NCBI GenBank assembly: GCA_003550305.1
Contig: QKYT01000240.1
Location: forward strand, 71,886 to 119,815
Reading direction: 5' to 3'
Length of the DNA: 47,930 bases
Source: Glomus cerebriforme
Lineage: Eukaryota > Glomeromycota > Glomeromycetes > Glomerales > Glomeraceae
Under the pieces are notes generated by a model, which worked only from the letters and a program-made list of their open reading frames with translations, did not search any database and was not told the origin of the DNA. The position numbers were made by a program, and so were the translations under genes. Of the stretch, positions 21,147 through 31,869 are shown in pieces; within the stretch, counting starts at the first letter, position 1; each line of letters begins with the position of its first letter.

Positions 21147-22625
21147 TTAATTATATAAAAACGAATAATCACAATTAGATTGGCTTATCACCCCTTCAAG
21201 AATGTATTTCATAACCATATACTCGTGATTTGCTGTGAAATAATGTTGATCATGATTACAACTATCAAAAATAATATCAAAAGAATATAAAAGTCTTTTT
21301 TTAAAAAAATTTTCAAGTGAAATGGTTGAAAATTTCCATTTTTCAGTAATGGCTATATCTTTTAAGGACTTTGGAGAAAATTTGGTTAAAATATCTAATA
21401 ATTCGTCTCCTATATTATCATTTTTATTCGCAAAAAAATTTATACTATCAAACGCCAATTTTTCTAAAAAACAACAATTTAGTAGTAAAGATTTTACATG
21501 AATAAAATCTTGAGGTATAAGATATGTATATAAATATTTGATATTTGGACAATTATTAGCAATTGCTTTAATTAACATATCTGTATTCTTGGCTGATTTA
21601 TTGACAGTAGTAATACAAACACATGAAATATTTCCTTTTGTTTTTTCAATTAACGATGCCAACTCTTCAAAACACGATAATCTATCAACTTTAAGAATTT
21701 CAAGATTCGGAAATTCTGAAATTGAGAGATATTTGTGAATTTCTTTATCTTTATGTATTCCATCACTAGAAATTGATATCTCCGTTATATTAATTAGCGA
21801 TGTTAGAAATGAAGGCGGAATTGTGCCAACTGGTCTCAAATGAAGACATTTTAGTGTATTACCCTTTCTTATTAATGCTTCGCCTAGTTCTTTATTACTT
21901 CCTTTCTTATTATAAGAATTATAGATTTTTAAAATTTTTAAATTCCTCTGAGCATCAATTAAAGAAAATAATTCAGGAAGTGTAGGATTGCTAATAATTA
22001 ATGTGTTCAAATCTTTACAAATTTGTGCCATCTCGTGAAGAGCATCAGAGCTTACAAAATTCGCTTCAATACGTAATTCATGAAGTAAAGAGAAACATGT
22101 TGATGCTCCAGGAAATAATGATAAAGGTTGCGAATTTTGCCATATAAATTCTTTAATATTTTTACATTGACTAATAAATAACTTGTAAATTTCTTGTTCT
22201 AAAAGATTCCTTTTATCATCATTATTAATTTCTCCCAACACCAAGTCTATAATATTTTCTACATCATCGGAGGTTGGAAATTTACAAAAACTAATATAAT
22301 TAAATAATGGAGGTTTTAAAAGAACGGTTGAAGGTAATTTAATGTCATTCTTAGAAAAAAGTTTTTTTGAAGAGGATGGTAACCAAGAAAGTATCGCATT
22401 GTAAAAGATCAGCTCGTCTTCCCCGTCATCTTCGTAATCCACATTTTCGTAATACAATTCTTTCTCGTGACCCCACGAATATTTTTTCCACAAGATGGGA
22501 ACTACTAAACAACACCATTCTCTATTAACTAAAAGACAAGAATGTAAAGTTTTTCTGTCTTCCAATTCATTGAAAATGAGATTAAGACAATCTATATTGA
22601 GTTGTAACATTTTATTCGAAGACAA
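21147..22625 (-). CDS. F-box/leucine-rich-repeat protein, 492 aa
   Basis: An intact single-exon frame. Residues about 8-50 form an F-box: LNIDCLNLIFNELEDRKTLH, then SCLLVNREWCCLVVPILWKK. F-box domains dock on Skp1 in SCF ubiquitin ligases. The rest (about 150-450) holds irregular leucine-rich stretches such as LKILKIYNS, LKCLHLRPVG, ITEISISSDG, FPNLEILKVD and CPNIKYLYTY, typical of substrate-binding LRRs in these proteins. The start is placed at MSSNKML; the in-frame MLQLNI five codons later is an alternative. The family is greatly expanded in Glomeromycotina (established knowledge). It shares the F-box pattern with the two F-box genes to its right, but its LRR part is clearly different from theirs. 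The substrate is unknown. Confidence 0.88.
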   Translation of the reverse strand: MSSNKMLQLNIDCLNLIFNELEDRKTLHSCLLVNREWCCLVVPILWKKYSWGHEKELYYENVDYEDDGEDELIFYNAILSWLPSSSKKLFSKNDIKLPSTVLLKPPLFNYISFCKFPTSDDVENIIDLVLGEINNDDKRNLLEQEIYKLFISQCKNIKEFIWQNSQPLSLFPGASTCFSLLHELRIEANFVSSDALHEMAQICKDLNTLIISNPTLPELFSLIDAQRNLKILKIYNSYNKKGSNKELGEALIRKGNTLKCLHLRPVGTIPPSFLTSLINITEISISSDGIHKDKEIHKYLSISEFPNLEILKVDRLSCFEELASLIEKTKGNISCVCITTVNKSAKNTDMLIKAIANNCPNIKYLYTYLIPQDFIHVKSLLLNCCFLEKLAFDSINFFANKNDNIGDELLDILTKFSPKSLKDIAITEKWKFSTISLENFFKKRLLYSFDIIFDSCNHDQHYFTANHEYMVMKYILEGVISQSNCDYSFLYN

Positions 22626-23169
22626 AAAATTTAGTTCGACTTTTTTTTTTTTTGTGTCAGGTATTTATAAATTTATGCAATGTAACCGCATGATCCATAT
22701 GGGCTGATTTTTGGAATGCAGAAACACCTCATTTGCTCACAATACATGTCTAAGCCTTTCCTTTTTTGATATGAATAACGCAATACACGCCGCAGCCTCC
22801 GTACATTGTTATTAATTATGACTTTAATGATTCAGAACAAAATTAAGATCATATCACGTGCGGAGATGATTCTTTGCTTGTGATGATTGATTAGAATTCA
22901 AAAACCGTGTCGATCGAATAAAATATTTAAAGGATTTATCCGCATTAATTTTATTAACCGCAATTAAATAACTGCGCCTTCCGCTTACGGTAAATGCCGA
23001 TATCTCCAATCATATCATACATTGACGTTGACAGAAACTCACCTGTTGTTGGCTTGGCCAATCGGGTTATCATGCATATCATACATTCACATTCGGTACA
23101 AAAAATAACCGAGTCACATGAAATTATACTTCACGTGATATTTGTAGATATATTTACAGTACTTCGTTA
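22626..23169. other. Upstream region of the first F-box gene
   Basis: No gene is supported. The poly-T run at 22642-22652 is a poly-A tract just upstream of the F-box start on the minus strand. No defined promoter element stands out. Confidence 0.4.
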
Positions 23170-23508
23170 AATCAAAAACGAGCTGGCTGTAGAACCTAAC
23201 GATTGTTTTTTTACTTCACGCAGTATTTCTCTATTGTTTGAATCATGGTATTTGAAATTTCAATTAAATAAATAAAATTTTGCAATAATTATTATCTAAA
23301 ATATCCTTATCAAATAAATGTATTACAGGAATAATTCAGCGACTAATAAGGATTAATGCTACTAATGATCAATCTCTGATCGATAACATTGTATGAAAAA
23401 TAACAACTTGACTTAATTTATGTATATTGTTGAGATTGGTTTTTTTCATGTAATTTTATCCATATCGTTAAAAAAGTCATTAAATGTATGAATTAAAATT
23501 TTTTTTTT
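23170..23508. repeat. Direct duplication, copy 1 (probable unmerged contig overlap)
   Basis: Starting aatcaaaaacgagctggctg, this segment of about 339 bases recurs at an offset of 422 bases (23592-23930). By eye I saw no substitutions between the copies apart from the length of the T run at the end (18 against 10). Confidence 0.9.
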
Positions 23509-23516
23509 TTTTTTTT

Positions 23517-23590
23517 AACGAAAAGGAGGAGGCAAAAAGATATTTCAAAAGCTATCCCAATGAACACAGAGTTACTAGCGAACTTCATGT
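23517..23590. repeat. Misplaced 74-bp copy of 20053-20126, ending at an N
   Basis: Identical to 20053-20126, following a T run, and ending exactly at the single N at 23591. With the duplicated 339 bases on both sides it looks like a wrong extension through poly-T rather than a biological insertion. Confidence 0.85.
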
Positions 23591-23591
23591 N

Positions 23592-23930
23592 AATCAAAAA
23601 CGAGCTGGCTGTAGAACCTAACGATTGTTTTTTTACTTCACGCAGTATTTCTCTATTGTTTGAATCATGGTATTTGAAATTTCAATTAAATAAATAAAAT
23701 TTTGCAATAATTATTATCTAAAATATCCTTATCAAATAAATGTATTACAGGAATAATTCAGCGACTAATAAGGATTAATGCTACTAATGATCAATCTCTG
23801 ATCGATAACATTGTATGAAAAATAACAACTTGACTTAATTTATGTATATTGTTGAGATTGGTTTTTTTCATGTAATTTTATCCATATCGTTAAAAAAGTC
23901 ATTAAATGTATGAATTAAAATTTTTTTTTT
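23592..23930. repeat. Direct duplication, copy 2
   Basis: Second copy of 23170-23508, beginning directly after the N at 23591. After its T run the sequence goes on uniquely (ataaattacg...). Confidence 0.9.
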
Positions 23931-24458
23931 ATAAATTACGCCACACTATCACGTTTACGAAATTTATCATTTTTAGCCTAGATAAATACATACACTAAAA
24001 TGATAAAAGTAAGGAAAAATAAAGTAAATTTTTATTTGTCTTGAATTATTACGGTTGGAAAATTACTCATCGTCCATATCCCCACACCACACCACCACTC
24101 ACCATCAAGTAAACCCTTTCGTCATTATTTGGTCGATCATATGAAAATTTGCTGGCCAGTTTCTTGTTTGAGATGCCGTAGCTAAATATTATGTAAAATA
24201 ATTAATTTTTTTTTAAAAAAACTTTTATTACCATAAAAAGAGCTCTTACTATCGGATTTTGTTAAATATAAAAAAGTTGCGTAGGTTTTGTTAGAGAAAA
24301 ACATATGCCATAAGTGAATAGAAATGAATAGAAAAATAAGTAGAGTGAAGAGAAATAGAAAGGAGAGGGTATTTATATCCTTTAACAAGGACTATTAATG
24401 TTATTTTTTTATGTGAAAAATATAGCTTGTTGATAACTCACGTATGTAGACTTATAAA
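23931..24458. other. Intergenic region with a short CAC-rich patch
   Basis: No gene is supported. A short C/A-rich patch (ccccacaccacaccaccact, about 24080) stands out from the AT-rich surroundings. The 68-residue minus-strand frame at 24182-24388 has no family signature. Confidence 0.35.
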
Positions 24459-24700
24459 TAGGGATGTTAACAGTCCAGTCCGGTCCGATCGGACCGCGAT
24501 CCAGCTATAGCACCAATTTTAGACCGGACCGAGGACAAATAGGACCATCAGTCGACTGAAAATTTTTTTGATATAAATCGGGCCAAATTTATAGTGTCGG
24601 ACGAAAACATTCAGCTATACAATGGCATAATAAATGGTGCACAAATTTTATGATTCGGCCGGCACTATAAATTTGGCCGATTTATATCTGGCCGGTTAAA
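24459..24700. mobile_element. Candidate hAT-like non-autonomous element remnant with strong inverted repeats
   Basis: The left end tagggatgttaacagtcc resembles hAT termini (T/C-A-G-G-G). It is followed by the perfect 16-bp palindrome cggtccgatcggaccg (24481-24496). Inside, arms 24570-24600 and 24659-24688 pair over about 30 bases (gatataaatcgggccaaatt against its complement, with a few differences) around a loop of about 58 bases. No matching right terminus or target duplication is visible, so the copy is probably truncated. It carries no coding frame. Confidence 0.5.
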
Positions 24701-25585
24701 AAAAAATTTTATTATAGCTGTTCTATAAGACTGTTCTTTAGGCTGCAGCATTTTTTTAGCGCAATAAAATAATTTAATTTTTTTTGGTATATCTGATATT
24801 ATTCATTATCCTACGCAATATCAAAAATCATAAATATCGTCAATAAAGAAATTTCACAAAATTGAAACATTTCTTTTTGCATAATAATCATTCCATAATA
24901 CCATTGAATTAAGTCGATTGGAAATCGAACTTTATTTACTTTAAGAATCTTAATTTTTTTTGAAAGTGTCTCACTATTTTCCGACCGTAATAATCCGTTT
25001 TACTGTTCAAAATTCGGATAATATGATATCCGAATATAAATAATCCTACTTCCCTAAATTTGCCTACTGCCAACTTCATTTATAAGTATAAAAGTGTGTT
25101 ATGTAATATATAAAAAAAAATCAGGATGAGCAGAAAGAATCGAATAACAAATAGAATATCTAATAAATTTTCCTAAAAGATTTCTCAAATTCCTAAATCT
25201 CAAAGATAATATATAAAGAATAGTTTCGTGAAATGTACCGTTAATGTGAAAATTCTATCCTTTTAAGTTGAATCGATTTTACTATTTTCAATTAATCAGT
25301 TCCCAGGTACTTATTTTAATCGTACTTTATAAAAAAAGAAAATAATTAAATGCATGCTCGTCTATAAATTCGATTTTATTACTATTACAATTAACATAAT
25401 TAATACTATAAACAATTATTTTAAAAATAATATTTTAATAAAAAAAATACTTGCCAATTAACAAATCAAAAAATTCTCTTTAAAAAAATGAACTAAAACT
25501 AATGAGACGATTTAAAACCCTAATATGCTTAAGATTATTTCTTTCAAATTTTATAAGTAGAAGCTAAATAAACATAAATGAAAAT
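24701..25585. other. Intergenic region downstream of the second F-box gene
   Basis: AT-rich, with no supported gene or repeat. Confidence 0.4.
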
Positions 25586-27040
25586 TTAATAATAGTCCAA
25601 ATCTTCTTCAAATTCAATATCTGTTATCTCTCTAATTTCAAATTTCTTAATAATAGATAAATTTTTATAATCCTCAATTATTTTCATATTTTCCTTATTT
25701 GAATCTAAATTTTTATAAATACTCCTAAAAATAATTAAATTAATAGGCTTTTTTGGTGTTCGATTTTCCCAGTCCAAAAAAAAGGTTTCTAAATCTTCTG
25801 GAATCAATTCTGATGATGAAAAATTATAAATTTTCAATTCATAAAAATATTTTGATGAATATTTTGTAATAGATTCTAATATTTGTTTTTCACTTAAAGC
25901 ACCACTTCCAAACCAACTTCCAATACTTTCTAAATATTGACAACTATTAAGTATAGTTATTAATATATCTAATTCATTATTACTAAATTCTACAAATAAT
26001 TTTTTAATATTTGGACAAAATTTTGCTATAGATAAATTTAAAGAATTATTACCTTCACCAAAATAACATTCTTTAAGATTATTCCCATTAATTTCTAAAA
26101 ATTTAATCACATATTCAGGTTTAAAACATTGATAAAGAATTTTTAATATTTGTAATTTAGGAAATTTAACATATTGTAATTCTTTAAAATTTTCATCAAT
26201 ATATGAAAATTTAATATCTTGTAAATTTGAGAATGAAGAAATAAATGATAATGATAAACTATAATTATCCCCATAAATATGGAATTTTGTCATTGTGTTA
26301 GAATGCTTCGCTAAAGAAGGTATAATATTTATCCAATTATTCTCTTCATAAATAAATAAATTTAATTGTTTTAAATTTTTTTGTAAAGAAATTAATTCTT
26401 TTAACATATTTGAAACCTTATTTTCAAATTCTATAGTAAGTGATTTCAAATTATGACATGTTTGAGATAATTGATAAAAAAATTCAGAATGAATGTTTGA
26501 ATTACAACGTAATTCTAAAAGATCTATAAAATAATCAGGAAGATGAGGAAAAGATATATTATTCAAAAATATATTATAATAATCATAATATATTAATTTC
26601 TTTAAGGAAGAAATTTGAGTTATAAACATTTTGATTATTTCTTTTAAAGCGATATATATTTGATTATCATCAAAAAATTGTAATCCAATACGAGTTGTTT
26701 TATAAATTCCATTAATTGAAAAAACTTTGCAAAATGCTGGATAATTAAATAATGGTGGGTTTGGAGTAGGAGTTGAGATTAAAATATCATTCTTATATAG
26801 AGTATCTTTTGATTCATTTGGGAGACAAGCAATTAATGTACTAAGTATTGATGTTGCTACTCTCGTTTCATGTTGATAAATAATATTATATTCATAATTC
26901 CAAATATTCCTCCATAAAATTCTAACAGAAATTCTACACCAAAAGCGATTAACCAATAAACATGAATGTAAAGTAATTTTATCTTCCTCAAAATATTCAA
27001 TAATTTCATTTAAACAATCAGTTGAAAGTTTGAAGATCAT
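25586..27040 (-). CDS. F-box/leucine-rich-repeat protein, 484 aa
   Basis: An intact single-exon frame starting at ATG (MIFKLSTDCLNEIIEYFEED). The F-box covers residues about 3-48, with the family pattern ITLHSCLLVNRFWC followed by ILWRNIW. A conserved segment follows (ACLPNESKDTLYKNDI ... PPLFNYPAFCKV), then leucine-rich stretches (LLELRCNSNI, NLKSLTIEF, NLKQLNLFIY, MTKFHIYGD, LQILKILYQC, NIKKLFVEF, FYELKIYNF). It ends in an acidic tail (EFEEDLDYY). The product is a likely SCF substrate receptor; the target is unknown. It is a close paralogue of the broken copy at 28290-29730, sharing almost every segment in order. Upstream, acgccattgtgttacaaata (about 27138) resembles a block upstream of that copy. 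Confidence 0.92.
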   Translation of the reverse strand: MIFKLSTDCLNEIIEYFEEDKITLHSCLLVNRFWCRISVRILWRNIWNYEYNIIYQHETRVATSILSTLIACLPNESKDTLYKNDILISTPTPNPPLFNYPAFCKVFSINGIYKTTRIGLQFFDDNQIYIALKEIIKMFITQISSLKKLIYYDYYNIFLNNISFPHLPDYFIDLLELRCNSNIHSEFFYQLSQTCHNLKSLTIEFENKVSNMLKELISLQKNLKQLNLFIYEENNWINIIPSLAKHSNTMTKFHIYGDNYSLSLSFISSFSNLQDIKFSYIDENFKELQYVKFPKLQILKILYQCFKPEYVIKFLEINGNNLKECYFGEGNNSLNLSIAKFCPNIKKLFVEFSNNELDILITILNSCQYLESIGSWFGSGALSEKQILESITKYSSKYFYELKIYNFSSSELIPEDLETFFLDWENRTPKKPINLIIFRSIYKNLDSNKENMKIIEDYKNLSIIKKFEIREITDIEFEEDLDYY

Positions 27041-28289
27041 TTTTCAATTATTTTAAAAATATTTGAAAGTTTAAGTAATAAAACATAAACAGAGAAATGT
27101 AATTTTCAAAAATTTGTTCATTTTTAAAAATTTTTAACGCCATTGTGTTACAAATATTACATGCGATTTACCGGAATCACGTGAAATATTTAATAAAAAA
27201 AGTTTTCACTTAGAATTGAAATAGAAGATTCTATTATGTGTTAGTGTGTGTAAAATTTTAGAATATTTAGAAAGATATGACGTACAACAACGGTTAAGAA
27301 ATTTCTATAAGCAACTTATATAATTATTGAGTTAAATGAAAATATTATTAATGAGCAAGTATCAGAACTTCGTACAGAAATATCACGAATGTCGCACTTG
27401 GTACATTCTATCAATAAATAATGATTATGAATAGAAATTTGTGATGTTTTGAATTTTGTTATTATTTAATCTTTCTTATAGATAAAAATTAAAAATTAAA
27501 AATAAAATAGTTTTTTTTTGAATAAAATTTCCCCAGCGTTTAAAAATAAACTATTTATGAAAATTGTACAAGAAGGCGAAAATGACTCTTTAATAATATT
27601 TGAATTAGTAAATTTGCATTTTTTTTATAATTCTTATTCTAACTTAAATTTTTAATTTTTTTAGAGAATAATTATTTTGAAAGGTTTTTTTAACATCTTT
27701 ATTGATTCATATATTCCTGTTATGAGTAGAAATTAGAATAAATCAATTGTCAATAACAAACAACAATGAATAATTAAAAAAAATCTTCCGGACTATAGAT
27801 CTCCAAAAAATCAAAATTCTCGTAATCAAAATACATTGTTAGTGTTGAACAGAAGTCTCCCAATGAAACATGATATCATTATAATAAAATTATATATCGT
27901 GATCTTTTTCGTTTTCCATACTGACAAAATCTGAGATTTTCCTTAAATTAAAATTAAGTAATAATTCGGACGCTCCTTTGAGATGAAGAAATTTAGATCG
28001 TAAAAACCTTATATTCATCGTCTATGTAAAATACTTAAGAAAATAGCAATTTCTTCGTGAAATTATCCTGTGGAATTTGAAAGTTGAAGGTGATGATGAA
28101 AAAAAAATACAACATGAGGTGATATAATATAATTAAAATTGATCATAAATACATTTTGTAAGTGAACGAGTAATAAGTAACTAATAAGTATTTTTAGATT
28201 CCTTTATTAAATGATGAATAATAGAATTAAATTTCATAAATTTTTCTATAAACGAAACAAAAATAATGATGAATAAACGAAGAGTTTTT
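27041..28289. other. Spacer between tandem F-box copies
   Basis: About 1.25 kb with no supported gene. The first 120 bases upstream of the intact copy share short blocks with the region upstream of the broken copy (ccattgtg, then a taataa/caaata-type block ending atattac), which suggests that the promoter was duplicated with the gene. Confidence 0.4.
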
Positions 28290-29730
28290 TTAGATTTCAT
28301 CTTTAAACTTTCTAATTTCAAATTTATTAATAATACCTAGATTTTTATATTTTTCAATTATTTCCATATTTTTTTCATTTACTTCTAAACTAATATAAAA
28401 ATCCTTAATAATTACTAAATTAAGTGACTCTTTGGTGTTCGACTTTCCCAGCTTATAAAAAAGGATTCTAATTCCTCCGGAAGTAATTCTGAATGTGAAC
28501 AATTGTATATTTTTAGTTCATAAAAATTTTTTGGTGAAAATTTTGCAACAGTTTCTAATAATTCTTTTTCATCTAAAAATCTTTTTCCGCACCAAAATGA
28601 AATACTCTCCAAGTATTGACAACTACCGAATATAGTTTTTAATATATTTAATTCATCCTCATTAAATATTATAAAAAGATTTTTAAGATTTGGACATAAT
28701 TTAGCTATAGATAAAGTTAAAGCATTATTATTTTCACTCGTATAAAATTCTTTAAGATTTTTTCCATTATTTTCTAAAAATCTAATTAAATACTCATGTT
28801 TTGGACATTGACAAGGAATATTTAAGATCTGTAATTTGGGAAAAGTTACATATTGTAACTTTTCAAAGCCTTCAAGATTTGCTTCTCCAAGGAATAAAAA
28901 TTTGATTTCTTGTAAATTTAAGAATAAAGCAACAAATGATACTGAAATATTATTTAAATTATTATAGAGATGTAATTTTGTTAATGTATTAGAGTGCTTT
29001 GTTAAAATAGGTATAATACTATTATAACTGTCAATTATAGAAGCTGTTAAATTTAAATACTTTAAATTCTTTTGTGAAGAAATTAATTCCTTCAACTCAT
29101 TTGAAACCTCAATTTCAATATAGTAAGTGATTGTAAATTATGACATATTTGAGATAACTGATAAAAAAATTCAGAAGGGAGATTTGAGGTGCAGTTTAAT
29201 TCCGAAAGGTCTGCTAAACAGTCTTTTGCCCCAGATAAACAAGTAAAAGATATATCATTCGGATTTATATCATAATTCCAGTAATAAATCAATCTCTTCA
29301 ATGAAGAATTTTGATTTACAAACATTTTGATTACTTCATTTACTACTTAATATTTTCTATTTCGTAAAATAGTTTGGTCTTTAAAGTATTCACTAATTAT
29401 TCGACAAATCTCTTCAATTGAAAGAACTTTACAAAATGCTGGATAATTAAACAGTGGTGGTTTTGAAGTAGACGTTTGAATGAATATTTCATTCTTAAAT
29501 AAGAGTTCTTTTGATTCATTGGGAAGACAAGCAACCAATGTACCAAGAATGGTTGACACTCTCATTTGATATTGATGAGTAATGCAATCCCAAATATTCC
29601 TCCATAAAATCCTAATAGAAATTTTACACCAAAGGCGATTAACTAACAAGCAGGAATATAAAGTGGATTTATCTTCTTCCAAATATTCAAAAATTTCATT
29701 TAAGCAGTCAGCTGAAAGTTGGCAAGGCAT
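28290..29730 (-). pseudogene. Broken F-box/LRR gene, tandem paralogue of 25586-27040
   Basis: The frame starts well at 29730 (MPCQLSADCLNEIFEYLEED, then STLYSCLLVNRLWC, ILWRNIW) and follows the intact neighbour closely for 127 codons. It then meets an in-frame TAA at 29347-29349 (after RNRKY), where the neighbour has coding sequence. The same frame resumes (VVNEVIKMFVNQNSSLKRLI) and shifts near 29115-29122. The next frame (NELKELISSQKNLKYLNLTA and onwards to 28415) shifts again near 28425-28445, and the last part (ESLNLVIIKDFYISLEV ... KFEIRKFKDEI) closes the gene. That makes one nonsense change and two frameshifts over a product that would be of normal length. Decay is recent, because the LRR segments remain easily alignable. 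A read error could account for any single frameshift, but hardly for all three breaks. Confidence 0.85.
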
Positions 29731-30160
29731 TTCTTTAAAATATCAAAAAAATTTTCAGAGTTCAAAAGTTTAAAAACCTTTAAAGTCATTGTGCGTTTTT
29801 TGTGTAATAAATATTACGGAGATGTTTCGGATGTCGACATAAACGGTTGAATCAATGACGATCAAACTAATAATTGCTGATTGGTCACTAGATTCTGTGC
29901 CTCAATTTGACATGCCAATAGTTATGCTATACCCTTTCACTACCAAAAATGTGTGAATTAAATTTTATCAAAAACCTCAAATATAATTAATTTCAATACA
30001 AGAGGAAAATCATCATTGCATACAGATTCTTTGAGATCAAATTTGTTTGACGTTATACGAACTTATACATATCGCATGTTCTAATTTCGCTAGAGTTAAG
30101 GATTCTTGGAGATTATGATCTAAAAACATTTTTTCATTTTAATATAAAGAAGAATTAATT
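29731..30160. other. Upstream region of the broken F-box gene
   Basis: Contains tcattgtgcg and taataaatattac, similar to blocks upstream of the intact paralogue. No gene is supported. Confidence 0.35.
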
Positions 30161-30164
30161 TAAA

Positions 30165-31055
30165 TTTCACCCCAGGTGATTTTCGAATTTAATCACCTCA
30201 GGTGATTTTAATAATAAAAAATTTTTAATTTCACCCCCCTCTAATTTTGTATCACATTTTAGTACAAATATAGTATGTAAACATCATATTTATTTTTTGT
30301 TTCTTTTCTTTTTTCTTTTTTCTTTCTTTTGAACTGGAATTTAGTTTTATACTTTAGAATGGTAAGTAATTTGTTCTTTTTTTTTATTTAAGAATATTTA
30401 CTAAAACTTTTCTACTATTTTTTGTGTATATTTTAGCTTTGGAAAACTTTTANNNNNNNNNNNNNNNNNNNNNNNNNNNNNNNNNNNNNNNNNNNNNNNN
30501 NNNNNNNNNNNNNNNNNNNNNNNNNNNNNNNNNNNNNNNNNNNNNNNNNNNNNNNNNNNNNNNNNNNNNNNNNNNNNNNNNNNNNNNNNNNNNNNNNNNN
30601 NNNNNNNNNNNNNNNNNNNNNNNNNNNNNNNNNNNNNNNNNNNNNNNNNNNNNNNNNNNNNNNNNNNNNNNNNNNNNNNNNNNNNNNNNNNNNNNNNNNN
30701 NNNNNNNNNNNNNNNNNNNNNNNNNNNNNNNNNNNNNNNNNNNNNNNNNNNNNNNNNNNNNNNNNNNNNNNNNNNNNNNNNNNNNNNNNNNNNNNNNNNN
30801 NNNNNNNNNNNNNNNNAATTTTTATTTTTAATCTCAGAGCATAATTTTGATACTTTGGTATTAAGTAAAGTGTTTCTTTAAGATTAAGAAAAGTGTTTCT
30901 ATTCAATCATTACAATTAATAAACATTTTATATATTATTAATCAGTTATTTTTTATTAAAATAATTAGATATTTTTAAAATTTTTTTAATATCATATGAC
31001 TTATTATTATCACGTGATAAGGTGATTTTCACCCAGGGTGAGCATTAAAATTTTC
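30165..31055. mobile_element. Candidate DNA transposon around the assembly gap, with TCACCC...GGTGA ends
   Basis: The left end holds tttcaccccaggtgattttc and a second aatcacctcaggtgatttta. The right end, read on the other strand, holds gctcaccctgggtgaaaatc and accttatcacgtgataataa. The ends are thus related inverted repeats with an inner palindrome. TTAA or TTAAA lies at both outer edges, which could be a target site. A C/T-only tract (about 30303-30328) and the 364-base gap fill much of the interior, so the content is unknown. Confidence 0.4.
30453..30816. other. Assembly gap, 364 N
   Basis: Undetermined bases. The frames that run across it on both strands are artefacts of the Ns. Confidence 1.
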
Positions 31056-31627
31056 CTATAAAGAATTAGTTTTAAATAATCAATCTGTACAATACTGAAC
31101 CATAAAAAAAAAGGTGCCAAGAAAATTGGATAACTGACATGTTAAACTTTTTGAACAAAGTTTGGTTTCGATTATGTTAATTCTGGTCAGAATTATGGTC
31201 TTGCCAGATGATGATTAATATCTGATATCATAATTCATGGGCTAACTTAATTAAAAATAGATAAATCTACTGCGTTAAAAAAAAAATCTGTGATTTACGA
31301 CCATTCACTTAGAATTGATTGATTATTTAAGTAAAATATTTTGATATTTCAATTTTTTTTTAAAAAAAAATATAATTTTAAAAATACTATGAAATAATTT
31401 ATTTTGTAACACAAAAAATTATTAAATCATTTTTTTGTTCTGAAAGTTCAACAAATTTTAATTTAATATAATTATTTTTGAAATTATTAATGGATAGATG
31501 CCTGCCTGCAAATTGGGAATTTGTCCAAAATATATTTCTCTTTGATCGGTTGAATTTATATTTGATAAAGTTTATATATTTTATAATTTTTTTCAGTTTA
31601 AATCTAATTTATTAATGGATTTTGTAA
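31056..31627. other. AT-rich spacer
   Basis: No gene or repeat is supported. Confidence 0.4.
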
Positions 31628-31869
31628 TTTATCACCATGGCGTTTTATAGTAATTTTGTCGCCGGCGTGATATATAATGATGACAAATAGGATTTCACCA
31701 TCAAAAAAAAATCCTAAGTCCCCGAATATTTAATAAAAATGGAGAAAGGTGGGCGTGACGAGACGTGATATTAAATCTAATCACCTGACCCTAATCCTAA
31801 CTCTAATCCTAACCTAAACCTTAATTCCAGCCAAAATTATTGGCTGCGATAAAACGCCATGGCGATAAA
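31628..31869. mobile_element. MITE-like element with 21-bp TIRs and telomere-like hexamers inside
   Basis: The left arm tttatcaccatggcgtttta (31628-31648) and the complement of the right arm (31849-31869) match over 21 bases with one difference. The 242-bp interior is less AT-rich than its surroundings. It carries six consecutive hexamers of CCCTAA type at 31789-31824: ccctaa, tcctaa, ctctaa, tcctaa, cctaaa, ccttaa. There is no coding frame. I could not fix a clear target duplication, so the superfamily is open. Confidence 0.65.

Noticed and set aside
21538..22707. Three plus-strand frames of 61-70 residues
   Set aside because: They are antisense shadows of the intact F-box gene on the minus strand.
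30424..30906. Long frames on both strands across 30453-30816
   Set aside because: They consist almost wholly of undetermined bases and exist only because N does not make a stop.
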